From: Muribaculaceae bacterium
GTDB lineage: Bacteria > Bacteroidota > Bacteroidia > Bacteroidales > Muribaculaceae
DNA length: 16,861 nucleotides
NCBI GenBank assembly: GCA_009775355.1
Contig: VSPN01000053.1
Coordinates: forward strand, 1-16,861
Direction of reading: 5' to 3'
The position numbers and the translations under genes were made by a program. How positions within the stretch are numbered: position 1 is the stretch's first letter; every line of letters begins with the position of its first letter. Of this stretch, positions 7,110 through 14,203 are shown piece by piece. The notes beneath the pieces are model-generated. The model did no database searches. It had not been told where the DNA came from and saw nothing but the letters and a program-made list of their open reading frames with translations.

Positions 7110-7366
7110 TTTGACGCAATTCCAAGTCTATGGAGTTCTTCTGTCGAAAATATCTTCGGCTATATCGCATCTCCATTCAGAGAATCGCATGACATAGACC
7201 CCATCCCACAAAAAAATGTTAATGCAGGGGACTGAGTCAGCTTAAATAAATTTAGTTAACAAAAACATAAATAATGAATACCCCCGGCGAATAATGTTAA
7301 CGCACCATCGCAGATTCCAGCCAGCTTTAACATTATTTTGAGGGACTGGGTATCAAACCGACAGAG
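7110..7366 (+). promoter_or_regulatory. Long foldable leader of the thi operon, no TPP riboswitch consensus
   Basis: Two foldable parts are visible. The 5' part is closed by GTCTATG/CATAGAC (7126-7132 with 7193-7199), with inner GGAG/CTCC (7132-7135 or 7171-7174 side) and CGAA/TTCG (7145-7148 with 7155-7158). The 3' part is closed by ATACCC/GGGTAT (7278-7283 with 7348-7353) and contains a perfect 11-bp stem AATAATGTTAA/TTAACATTATT (7290-7300 with 7327-7337) with a 26-nt loop. It ends 13 nt before the thiS ATG. The conserved TPP riboswitch strings (CTGAGA, then GAACCTGAT) are absent. Position and length suggest leader-based control, but the ligand or factor is unknown. Confidence 0.45.
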
Positions 7367-7570
7367 ATGATAATTAAAATAAATGACAAAGTGATCGAAA
7401 CGCCATCAGATCACATGACTGTCCACGACATTCTGGAGTGGAGACATATCCCCGAGGCCGGAACAGCCGTTGCTGTCAACGGCCGGTTGATTCCACGCTC
7501 CCGCTGGAATTCCGAAGAACTGGACGAACATGACAATATAACTTTGATTTCAGCAGCTTTTGGAGGCTGA
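7367..7570 (+). CDS. thiS: Sulfur carrier protein ThiS
   Basis: A 67-residue ubiquitin-fold protein, the usual size of ThiS. It ends with the required Gly-Gly (ISAAFGG), which is adenylated and converted to a thiocarboxylate that gives sulfur to ThiG for the thiazole ring. The AVNGRLIPRSRW segment matches the family pattern (V-N-x-x-x-V-P-R-x-x-W). It is the first gene of the thi operon. The activating enzyme ThiF is not encoded in this window, so ThiS must be charged by a protein encoded elsewhere. The ATG at 7367 follows the leader's last stem by 13 nt. Confidence 0.95.
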   Translation: MIIKINDKVIETPSDHMTVHDILEWRHIPEAGTAVAVNGRLIPRSRWNSEELDEHDNITLISAAFGG

Positions 7571-7608
7571 AGGAATCGACCGACAGCATCTGTAGTAAGC
7601 AGACAGAA

Positions 7609-8223
7609 ATGATGGAGAAATTTCTTATCATTGTCATTACGTCAGACAAGACAGTTGATGACGAGGCGAAGAAAATCGAAGCTCTTCTTAGAAACGGCGT
7701 GGATATCATCCATCTGAGAAAACCGGACTGGAGTCTGAGAGAGGTCCGCGATCTGATCGAAAGCATAGACTACAGATACAGGAACAGAATCCGACTTCAC
7801 GGGCATTTCGAGCTTCTGAACGAAATGAATCTTGGAGGAGTCCACCTGAATCACCGTAATCCCGTCGCGCCCGCAACGGCAAAGGCGGTGTCACGCTCAT
7901 GCCACTCTGTTGACGAATTGGAAAGTACAGCCGAATTCGACTATGTCACACTGTCGCCAATATTCGATTCAATTTCCAAATCCGGATACGCCTCGCGGTT
8001 TGATTTCGGCAGCATCGGAGACAACATTATCGGACGCAGGGTTGTCGCGCTTGGTGGAGTGACGGCTGACGCGTTTCTGTCTCTGTATGAAAAAGGATTT
8101 ATCGGAGCTGCGTTGTTAGGATATATATGGAATGGTGATTTCGAAAGACAACTCTCCTCCTTGAAAAAATCAATCGAGCAGATAAAACTTCATATCGCCC
8201 GACAGGACGATATGGCAAAATAA
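7609..8223 (+). CDS. ThiE/TenI-family protein, probably not a true thiamine phosphate synthase
   Basis: A 204-residue TIM-barrel protein with ThiE/TenI landmarks: IHLRKPD (34-40), GGVHLN (76-81), CHSVDELE (98-105), DYVTLSPIFDS (111-121), VVALGG (145-150). Compared with the neighbouring ThiE, the two Asp-bearing motifs that hold Mg-pyrophosphate are changed: LDDR becomes LHGH (63-66) and KND becomes NHR (81-83). The TxTKK loop becomes SISKS. The fold is retained but the synthase chemistry probably is not. TenI-type proteins act as thiazole tautomerases that aromatise the ThiG product, which would fit a place directly after thiS. That role is inference, and databases may simply call it thiamine phosphate synthase. 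A second Met at residue 2 is an equal start candidate. Five bp separate its stop from thiE. Confidence 0.8.
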   Translation: MMEKFLIIVITSDKTVDDEAKKIEALLRNGVDIIHLRKPDWSLREVRDLIESIDYRYRNRIRLHGHFELLNEMNLGGVHLNHRNPVAPATAKAVSRSCHSVDELESTAEFDYVTLSPIFDSISKSGYASRFDFGSIGDNIIGRRVVALGGVTADAFLSLYEKGFIGAALLGYIWNGDFERQLSSLKKSIEQIKLHIARQDDMAK

Positions 8224-8228
8224 AACTT

Positions 8229-8855
8229 ATGTTGCAGTTTATAACTAATACCGAGGCCGGCGCGTCTCCGGCAGAACAGATAAAAGGTGTCATTGCCGGA
8301 GGATGCAGATGGGTGCAGATCCGCATGAAAGAGGCCTCTGACGAGGATATAGAGAAAGTTGTGGCTGAGATCAAGCCGCTTTGCATAGAGACCGAGACAT
8401 TCCTGATCCTTGACGACCGGGTGGAACTTGCAAAGAAACTTGATGTCGGCGGCGTTCACCTCGGCAAGAACGACATGTTGCCGTCAAAAGCCAGAATGCT
8501 GCTTGGGCCTGCTGCAGTCATCGGAGTGACAGCAAACACGATTGATGACATAATCGCCGTCAGAAGTCTTGACATCGATTACATCGGCATGGGACCTTTC
8601 GCCTACACCAACACAAAAAAAAATCTGTCGCCCATGCTCGGTGCTGAAGGAATCAGATCGCTCTGTTCCGATATGGAAAGACTTGAAATCAATATCGGCC
8701 ATGTGGCCGTCGGAGGCATCAGGCTTGAAGACGTGCGCACAATCATGGAAGCTGGAGCCAACGGTGTCGCGGTGAGCGGAGCTATCGCTTTTGCTAATGA
8801 TATTCCAGACGCTACTGCGAAATTTCTCGAAGCACTGGAATCATTCAGAAAATAA
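8229..8855 (+). CDS. thiE: Thiamine phosphate synthase ThiE
   Basis: A 208-residue TIM-barrel enzyme that joins HMP pyrophosphate to the thiazole phosphate to give thiamine monophosphate and pyrophosphate. Family motifs are intact: VQIRMK (29-34, Gln/Arg/Lys pattern), LDDR (61-64) and KND (80-82) for Mg-pyrophosphate, MGPFAYTNTKKN (121-132) with the Thr/Lys loop, VAVGGI (159-164) and GVAVSGAI (179-186). The usual GVSAH segment reads GVTANT here. It sits between the TenI-like gene (5 bp gap) and thiG (46 bp gap, containing a small TCTTCT/AGAAGA hairpin at 8864-8882). The only intact synthase in the window, so it probably carries the coupling step. Confidence 0.93.
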   Translation: MLQFITNTEAGASPAEQIKGVIAGGCRWVQIRMKEASDEDIEKVVAEIKPLCIETETFLILDDRVELAKKLDVGGVHLGKNDMLPSKARMLLGPAAVIGVTANTIDDIIAVRSLDIDYIGMGPFAYTNTKKNLSPMLGAEGIRSLCSDMERLEINIGHVAVGGIRLEDVRTIMEAGANGVAVSGAIAFANDIPDATAKFLEALESFRK

Positions 8856-8901
8856 CAGATGATTCTTCTATTGCCAAGAAGATGACTTACACATACTTTA
8901 T

Positions 8902-9693
8902 ATGAAACCACAACACATGAACGACATACTGAGAATCGGAGACCGCGAATTTACTTCGCGTCTCTTCGTGGGCACAGGCAAATTTGCCTCCCCCGACATA
9001 ATGCAGGAAGCCATAAAGGCCTCTGGATCGCAGATGATAACCGTTGCAATGAAAAGGGTCAACATGATGAATGAGGCTACCGATGACATGCTGACGCATA
9101 TCAACCGCAAGCATGTACAACTGCTGCCCAACACATCCGGAGTGCGTACGGCCAAAGAGGCTGTGCTTGCAGCTCAGATGAGCCGCGAGATCTTCGGCAC
9201 AAATTTTATAAAACTTGAGATCCACCCTGATCCGAAGTATCTTATGCCAGATCCTATTGAGACTCTCAAGGCCACCGAACAGCTCGCTAAAGAGGGATTT
9301 GTCGTGCTCCCCTACATACAGGCCGACCCTGTTCTCTGCAAACTGCTCGAAGAGGCTGGCACTGCTGCCGTCATGCCGCTCGCAGCTCCGATAGGCACTA
9401 ACAAGGGGCTTGTCACACGTGATCTCCTTGAGATAATTATCGAGCAGTCATCTGTGCCGGTAGTAGTGGATGCCGGACTCGGAGCTCCTTCACACGCCGC
9501 TGAGGCAATGGAACTCGGGGCTGACGCAGTGCTCGTCAACACTGCTATTGCCGTAGCCGGGGATCCAGTAAGGATGGCCAAAGCATTCAGCGATGCAGTC
9601 AATGCAGGACACATGGCATTCAATGCCGGACTCGGCACTGTATCCAGATGCGCCAGCGCCACCTCTCCCCTCACCGCGTTTCTTGACAGATAA
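8902..9693 (+). CDS. thiG: Thiazole synthase ThiG
   Basis: A 263-residue TIM barrel that condenses deoxyxylulose 5-phosphate, dehydroglycine from ThiH and sulfur from ThiS thiocarboxylate to build the thiazole phosphate. Seen: FTSRLFVGTGKF near the N-terminus, LLPNTSGVRTAKEAV (74-88), the Schiff-base lysine in IKLEIHPD (Lys about 104), VLPYIQADP, AAVMPLAAPIGTNKG and VVVDAGLGAPSHAAEAMELGAD split over the C-terminal strands. Length and motif order are normal. A second ATG at 8920 (residue 6, MNDIL) is an alternative start. It lies between thiE and thiC in the operon. Confidence 0.95.
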   Translation: MKPQHMNDILRIGDREFTSRLFVGTGKFASPDIMQEAIKASGSQMITVAMKRVNMMNEATDDMLTHINRKHVQLLPNTSGVRTAKEAVLAAQMSREIFGTNFIKLEIHPDPKYLMPDPIETLKATEQLAKEGFVVLPYIQADPVLCKLLEEAGTAAVMPLAAPIGTNKGLVTRDLLEIIIEQSSVPVVVDAGLGAPSHAAEAMELGADAVLVNTAIAVAGDPVRMAKAFSDAVNAGHMAFNAGLGTVSRCASATSPLTAFLDR

Positions 9694-9723
9694 CAACATC
9701 ATTTATTACAACCAATATAGACA

Positions 9724-11436
9724 ATGAATATAGAAAACATAGATGTCTCCTCATACCCTAATTCCGAGAAAATATATGTTGACGGAACACTACCGGGTGT
9801 AAGGGTGGCCATGAGGAAGATCCACCAGTATCCTACTGTAAAAATCGAAAACGGAAAGCGTGTGGAATATCCCAACGAAGATATAACCGTATATGACACT
9901 TCAGGCGTATACACGGATCCAGACGTAAACGTAGATATCAACAAAGGTCTTCCGCGAATGAGGGAGTTCTGGATAGAGAACCGCAATGACACGGAAATTC
10001 TTCCCGACATAACAAGCCTTTACGGGAGAGAGCGAAGAGACAACCAGGATCTTGACCCTATAAGGTTTCCGGTGGCACATCGTCCCCGCAAAGCCAAAGA
10101 AGGTCACCGTGTGACCCAGATGCATTATGCCCGCAAAGGCATAGTGACTCCCGAAATGGAATATGTGGCCATACGAGAGAACCTCGACAACCGAGAAAGG
10201 GGTATCGACACATACATCACACCAGAGTTCGTACGCGACGAGATAGCGGCAGGACGTGCCATAATAGCCGCCAATATCAACCATCCAGAGGCCGAACCAA
10301 TGATAATCGGCTCAAAATTCTCTTGCAAGCTCAACACCAACATCGGCAATTCGGCTCTTTCGTCTGGAATCGAGGAGGAAGTGGCCAAAGCCGTATGGAG
10401 CTGCTATTGGGGCGGCGACACTCTGATGGATCTTTCGACAGGAGACAACATACATGAGACCCGTGAATGGATAATCCGCAACTGTCCGGTACCCATGGGA
10501 ACTGTGCCCATCTATCAGGCACTCGAAAAAGTCAACGGCGATGTCGGCCGCCTGACATGGGAGATATACCGCGACACTCTTATTGAACAGTGCGAGCAGG
10601 GTGTGGATTACTTTACTATTCATGCCGGAGTTCTCAAGGAACATGCATCACTCGTAAGCGAGAGGCTCACGGGATGCGTGTCGCGCGGCGGCTCCATTAT
10701 GACCCAGTGGTGCGTCCTTCACGATCAGGAAAGCTTCCTTTACACTCACTTCGATGAAATCTGCGAGATTCTCAACAAGTATGATGTTGCGGTCTCACTC
10801 GGCGACGGAATGCGCCCCGGCTCTATTCATGACGCCAACGACAGGGCACAGTTCCTTGAGCTCGAGGTTCTTGGCCGTCTCACTGAAATTGCATGGGAAC
10901 ATGACGTACAGGTGCTTATCGAAGGTCCGGGACATGTGCCCATGCAGAAGATCGCGGCAAATATGGACAAGCAGCGGATCGTATGCCACGAGGCGCCTTT
11001 CTATACACTCGGGCCTCTCACAACCGACATAGCCCCCGCATATGACCATATCACATCGGCCATAGGAGCGGCGATCATATCATCGCTCGGGACATCCATG
11101 ATCTGCTACGTAACTCCCAAGGAACACCTGTCACTCCCCGATCTCAATGATGTCCGTGATGGTGTGATAGCATACAAGATCGCTGCCCATGCGGCTGATC
11201 TGTGCAAAGGATTCCCTGGAGCGCAGGTGCGTGATGACGCGCTCAGCAAGGCAAGATATGAGTTCAGATGGAAAGACCAGTTCAATCTATCGCTCGATCC
11301 GGAGAAGGCTAAAAAATACTATCTTGACTCTCGCCGCAACGCGCCTGATGCCGATGACAGGTTCTGCACGATGTGCGGCCCTAATTTCTGCGCGATGCGA
11401 ATATCACAGAATATCGCCGACGAATGTAAACAGTAA
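9724..11436 (+). CDS. thiC: Phosphomethylpyrimidine synthase ThiC
   Basis: A 570-residue radical-SAM-type enzyme that rearranges aminoimidazole ribotide into HMP phosphate, the pyrimidine half of thiamine. Seen: the N-terminal VYVD-like segment (KIYVDGTLPGVRVAMR), the core with IGSKFSCKLNTNIGNSA, VPIYQALEK, DYFTIHAGVL, SLGDGMRPGS, EGPGHVPM, PLTTDIAPAYDHI and ITSAIGAA. The C-terminal cluster-binding motif is C-x2-C-x4-C (Cys 548, 551, 556; FCTMCGPNFCAM). It is shorter at the N-terminus than the roughly 630-residue enterobacterial enzyme, as is common in this phylum. The stop codon lies 4 bp before the thiH ATG, so the two are tightly coupled. Confidence 0.97.
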   Translation: MNIENIDVSSYPNSEKIYVDGTLPGVRVAMRKIHQYPTVKIENGKRVEYPNEDITVYDTSGVYTDPDVNVDINKGLPRMREFWIENRNDTEILPDITSLYGRERRDNQDLDPIRFPVAHRPRKAKEGHRVTQMHYARKGIVTPEMEYVAIRENLDNRERGIDTYITPEFVRDEIAAGRAIIAANINHPEAEPMIIGSKFSCKLNTNIGNSALSSGIEEEVAKAVWSCYWGGDTLMDLSTGDNIHETREWIIRNCPVPMGTVPIYQALEKVNGDVGRLTWEIYRDTLIEQCEQGVDYFTIHAGVLKEHASLVSERLTGCVSRGGSIMTQWCVLHDQESFLYTHFDEICEILNKYDVAVSLGDGMRPGSIHDANDRAQFLELEVLGRLTEIAWEHDVQVLIEGPGHVPMQKIAANMDKQRIVCHEAPFYTLGPLTTDIAPAYDHITSAIGAAIISSLGTSMICYVTPKEHLSLPDLNDVRDGVIAYKIAAHAADLCKGFPGAQVRDDALSKARYEFRWKDQFNLSLDPEKAKKYYLDSRRNAPDADDRFCTMCGPNFCAMRISQNIADECKQ

Positions 11437-11440
11437 TGGT

Positions 11441-12634
11441 ATGAATCCGGAACAAAAACAGCTGGTATCAAAAAAATCCGACCCGGATAAAGAATCCGTG
11501 TTCGGACACGGATTCGCGGATATCATAGACGGATATGACTGGGATGAAACACTCCGAATCGTATCCGGAGCTAATGATGCCGATGTCAGACGGGTTCTTG
11601 ACAAAGCGGAACGCGGCGTCAAGCCACTGACTCCGGAGGAATTCGCCATACTCATATCGGAGGCCGCAGATCCTTATCTCGAGCGCATGGCTGCTCTGAG
11701 CCGGCATTTCACGCTTGAGAGATTCGGCAATACGATATCGATGTACATTCCGATGTATGTGTCGAACGCATGCACGAACAAATGTGTCTATTGCGGTTTC
11801 AATCATGACAATCCGCTTGAAAGGACCACTCTATCCATGTCGCAGGTCGAAGATGAATGCAAGGCCATAAAGAAACTCGGGCCATTCGAGAATCTTCTGA
11901 TAGTGTCGGGCGAATATCCTTCTCTCTGCGGTGTGGACTATATGGAACGGGTTCTCAATGTGTGCCGACCCTATTTCCATAATCTTACGCTTGAGATACA
12001 GCCTCTGCGTTCTTCGGAATATGAGCGGCTCACTCACAGCGGATTGAACGGAGTGGTATGTTTTCAGGAGACTTATCACCGAGAGGCTTACCGACAGTAC
12101 CACCCCAGAGGTATGAAATCTCACTATGCGTGGCGTCTTAACGGTTACGACCGCATGGGCGAGGCAGGAGTCCACAAGATAGGTCTCGGCGTTCTTCTCG
12201 GGCTGGAAGACTGGCGGGCGGACACAGTAATGATGGCGCGGCATCTGAGATACCTCCAGAAGAAATACTGGAGAGCACGCTATTCAGTGAATTTCCCACG
12301 CATGCGTCCTTCCGAAAGCGGATATCAGCCCAAGACTGTGATTTCCGACCGTGAACTTGCAAGGCTCACATTTGCTTTCAGACTGTTTGACCATGATGTG
12401 GACATATCATTTTCGACACGCGAGACGCCGGAATACCGCGACAACATGCTAACACTCGGTGTAACCTCGATGAGTGCCGGAAGCCGTACGGATCCGGGAG
12501 GATATGTCTCGCAGCCCGACTCCCTTGAGCAGTTCGAGGTGTCTGATTCACGCTCTCCTCTTGATGTTGCCGAGGCAATACGCCGCCACGGCTATGAACC
12601 TGTATGGAAAGACTGGGATTCGGTATTCGATTGA
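11441..12634 (+). CDS. thiH: 2-iminoacetate synthase ThiH (tyrosine lyase)
   Basis: A 397-residue radical SAM enzyme that cleaves tyrosine to p-cresol and dehydroglycine, the glycine-derived part of the thiazole. The cluster motif is C-x3-C-x2-C (Cys 111, 115, 118; NACTNKCVYCGF). Other family segments are SGEYP, LEIQPL, CFQETYHREAYRQYHPRG, KIGLGVLLGLEDWR, SVNFPRMRPS, SFSTRETPEYRDNM and SMSAGSRTDPGGY. The open frame continues upstream into thiC, but the ATG at 11441, 4 bp after the thiC stop, gives a normal N-terminus. Use of ThiH instead of the oxygen-dependent glycine oxidase ThiO fits an anaerobe. Last gene of the operon, followed by an intrinsic terminator. Confidence 0.96.
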   Translation: MNPEQKQLVSKKSDPDKESVFGHGFADIIDGYDWDETLRIVSGANDADVRRVLDKAERGVKPLTPEEFAILISEAADPYLERMAALSRHFTLERFGNTISMYIPMYVSNACTNKCVYCGFNHDNPLERTTLSMSQVEDECKAIKKLGPFENLLIVSGEYPSLCGVDYMERVLNVCRPYFHNLTLEIQPLRSSEYERLTHSGLNGVVCFQETYHREAYRQYHPRGMKSHYAWRLNGYDRMGEAGVHKIGLGVLLGLEDWRADTVMMARHLRYLQKKYWRARYSVNFPRMRPSESGYQPKTVISDRELARLTFAFRLFDHDVDISFSTRETPEYRDNMLTLGVTSMSAGSRTDPGGYVSQPDSLEQFEVSDSRSPLDVAEAIRRHGYEPVWKDWDSVFD

Positions 12635-12660
12635 ACAGAACACCCGGATGAAACGTTTAT

Positions 12661-12692
12661 GGGATAGATCCTTTTGGATTTGTCCCTTTTTT
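12661..12692 (+). terminator. Intrinsic terminator after thiH
   Basis: GGGATAGATCC (12661-12671) pairs with GGATTTGTCCC (12676-12686) in an 11-bp stem with two G-T wobbles and a TTTT loop, followed directly by six T (12687-12692). This is a textbook rho-independent terminator 26 bp after the thiH stop. It leaves only 22 bp before the sodB ATG. Confidence 0.85.
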
Positions 12693-12714
12693 ATTAATCT
12701 ATTCAGCAAATATT

Positions 12715-13296
12715 ATGAAATTCACAAAACCCCGTCTGCCCTATTCGTTGTCCGATCTGGAACCGGTTATCTCGGCAACGACAATCGACTTCCATTATGG
12801 CAAACATGAACAGGCATATATCGATAATCTCAACCGTCTGATCGATGGTACAGAATATCAGGATATGGCGCTTGAGGCCATAATACGCAACAGCGAAGGT
12901 GCTCTTTTCAACAATGCCTCGCAAGCCTGGAATCACATATTTTATTTCTTCCAGTTTTCCCCTTCTGGATTCAAGGGTCCCGGCGGCAAACTCGCCGAAC
13001 AGATTATAAGTCAGTTCGGAAGCGTCGAGGAATTCAAGAGCAAGTTTGAGGAAGCCGGAGTCTCCCTGTTCGGTTCAGGCTGGGTCTGGCTCTCGGCCGA
13101 TGAGTCGGGAAAGCTGTGCATCACTCAGGGTGGCAACGCAGGCAATCCGATGAAAGAAGGTCTGAGACCTCTGCTTGTCTTCGATGTCTGGGAACATGCA
13201 TACTATCTTGACTATCAGAACAGGCGCGCGGAGTATCTGAAAAAGCTATGGGACATAGTTGACTGGGAAGTAATCGAAGAGAGATACGGTCTTTGA
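12715..13296 (+). CDS. sodB: Superoxide dismutase, iron-type (Fe/Mn family)
   Basis: A 193-residue cytoplasmic enzyme that dismutates superoxide to hydrogen peroxide and oxygen. Metal ligands are at the expected places: His27 (DFHYGKHEQ), His74 (AWNHIFYF), Asp157 and His161 (DVWEHAYY). Gln70 in FNNASQAWNH is the iron-type position of the active-site glutamine, and GGNAGNPM around 139-146 lacks the Gln found there in manganese enzymes. Bacteroidetes members of this family may accept either metal, which the sequence cannot settle. It is the oxygen-defence enzyme of an anaerobe. It begins 22 bp after the thiH terminator and is followed by its own strong terminator, so it looks monocistronic. No good -33/-7 pair was found upstream. 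Confidence 0.96.
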   Translation: MKFTKPRLPYSLSDLEPVISATTIDFHYGKHEQAYIDNLNRLIDGTEYQDMALEAIIRNSEGALFNNASQAWNHIFYFFQFSPSGFKGPGGKLAEQIISQFGSVEEFKSKFEEAGVSLFGSGWVWLSADESGKLCITQGGNAGNPMKEGLRPLLVFDVWEHAYYLDYQNRRAEYLKKLWDIVDWEVIEERYGL

Positions 13297-13322
13297 TCAT
13301 GTCCTCGTCAGAAAAGACAACC

Positions 13323-13374
13323 GAGTTTCAAGAGCCTGATATCAAAAGATGCAGGGTTCTTGAAACTCTTTTTT
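13323..13374 (+). terminator. Intrinsic terminator after sodB
   Basis: The arm at 13323-13337 pairs with 13354-13368 in a 15-bp stem (11 perfect bp GAGTTTCAAGA/TCTTGAAACTC, then wobble-containing pairs) around a 16-nt loop. Six T (13369-13374) follow directly. It separates sodB from the ZIP transporter gene. Confidence 0.88.
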
Positions 13375-13418
13375 ACAATAGCCGATGGAATATCATGGCG
13401 TCACTCTGCGTTAATTCG

Positions 13419-13433
13419 GAATGTACTACATTC
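13419..13433. promoter_or_regulatory. 15-bp palindrome upstream of the ZIP gene, possible operator
   Basis: GAATGT-ACT-ACATTC is a perfect 6-bp inverted repeat with a 3-bp spacer, ending 10 bp before the ATG of the ZIP gene. Its size and position suit a dimeric repressor, for example a metal sensor, but it matches no operator I can name, and no promoter was identified here. Confidence 0.3.
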
Positions 13434-13443
13434 TCATATAGAT

Positions 13444-14196
13444 ATGAAAGATTTGCTTGTATGCGCGGCCGGACTTGGCCTTTCGTCTGTCCTCGGATCA
13501 GTAATTGGTCTTACAATTCGCAAAATACCTCACAGATGGAACGACATATTTCTCGGCCTGTGTGCAGGGATGATGCTGACGGCATCGATAGTATGCCTCA
13601 TCGTTCCATCAGTCGATATGTGCGGGCCTGATTCATGGTGGCAGATCATAGCCGGTGTTGCAGCCGGAGTCGCTCTGATAGGTATACTCGACCGCTTTAT
13701 GCCCCATCTGCATCACCTATCCGGCATCAAGGATCCTGAAAGCCATGTCAACAATACGGCACTCAACCGAACGCTTCTGTTTGTCATGGCCATTGCTCTA
13801 CACAAGCTGCCCGAGGGTCTCGCAACAGGAATATCGTTCAATGGAGATCAGGGAAACGCTTTTGCAATCGCCCTTACAATCGCCCTTCAGAATATTCCCG
13901 AGGGCATGGTGGTGGTCACTCCGCTTATGGTTGCCGGAGTAAGGTTCGCCAATACAGCAATGATCGCACTTTTAGTCGCAGCTCTCGAAGTAATCGGTGT
14001 GATCGGAGGATACTTTATCGGAGACATATCATCGTTTTTCCTTCCATTCTTGCTTTCTGCCGCAGGAGGAGCGATGCTCTATGTCATCAGTGACGAGATG
14101 ATACCTGAGACACACTCTCACGGATTCCAAAAACAGGCTACCTACGCGCTTGTGGCCGGAGTTCTGATCATGTTGTTTATCGAAGCGTCTGTATGA
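13444..14196 (+). CDS. ZIP-family divalent metal transporter
   Basis: A 250-residue inner-membrane protein with about eight hydrophobic segments. It has the paired ZIP metal-site motifs: HKLPEGLATG (from His120, TM4) and QNIPEGMVV (Asn150/Glu153, TM5). A His-rich cytoplasmic loop (MPHLHHLSG, about 86-94) separates TM3 and TM4. ZIP proteins import zinc, iron or manganese; the substrate cannot be assigned. Start is the ATG at 13444 (MKDLLVCAAGL). The open frame extends back to a TTG at 13360, but that lies in the sodB terminator stem and adds a non-hydrophobic tail. Proximity to the iron-type SOD is suggestive but the terminator between them argues for separate transcripts. Its stop lies 7 bp from that of the DUF5686 gene. 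Confidence 0.92.
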   Translation: MKDLLVCAAGLGLSSVLGSVIGLTIRKIPHRWNDIFLGLCAGMMLTASIVCLIVPSVDMCGPDSWWQIIAGVAAGVALIGILDRFMPHLHHLSGIKDPESHVNNTALNRTLLFVMAIALHKLPEGLATGISFNGDQGNAFAIALTIALQNIPEGMVVVTPLMVAGVRFANTAMIALLVAALEVIGVIGGYFIGDISSFFLPFLLSAAGGAMLYVISDEMIPETHSHGFQKQATYALVAGVLIMLFIEASV

Positions 14197-14203
14197 CGAC
14201 TGT

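Noticed and set aside
6978..7235. An 85-codon open frame on the plus strand between dnaA and thiS (and an overlapping 66-codon frame on the minus strand).
   Set aside because: No recognisable family, odd composition, and the plus-strand frame crosses the T9 tract, the thi promoter and the leader stems. More likely non-coding.
7226..7260. CTGAG string as part of a TPP riboswitch.
   Set aside because: The following conserved segments (ACCC, GAACCTGAT, CCAGCG) are missing, so a canonical TPP riboswitch is not supported.
11189..11440. Upstream extension of the ThiH frame inside thiC.
   Set aside because: Out-of-frame shadow of thiC; the ATG at 11441 gives a normal ThiH N-terminus.
13360..13443. 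TTG start extending the ZIP transporter by 28 residues.
   Set aside because: It begins inside the sodB terminator stem and adds a polar tail before the first membrane helix.
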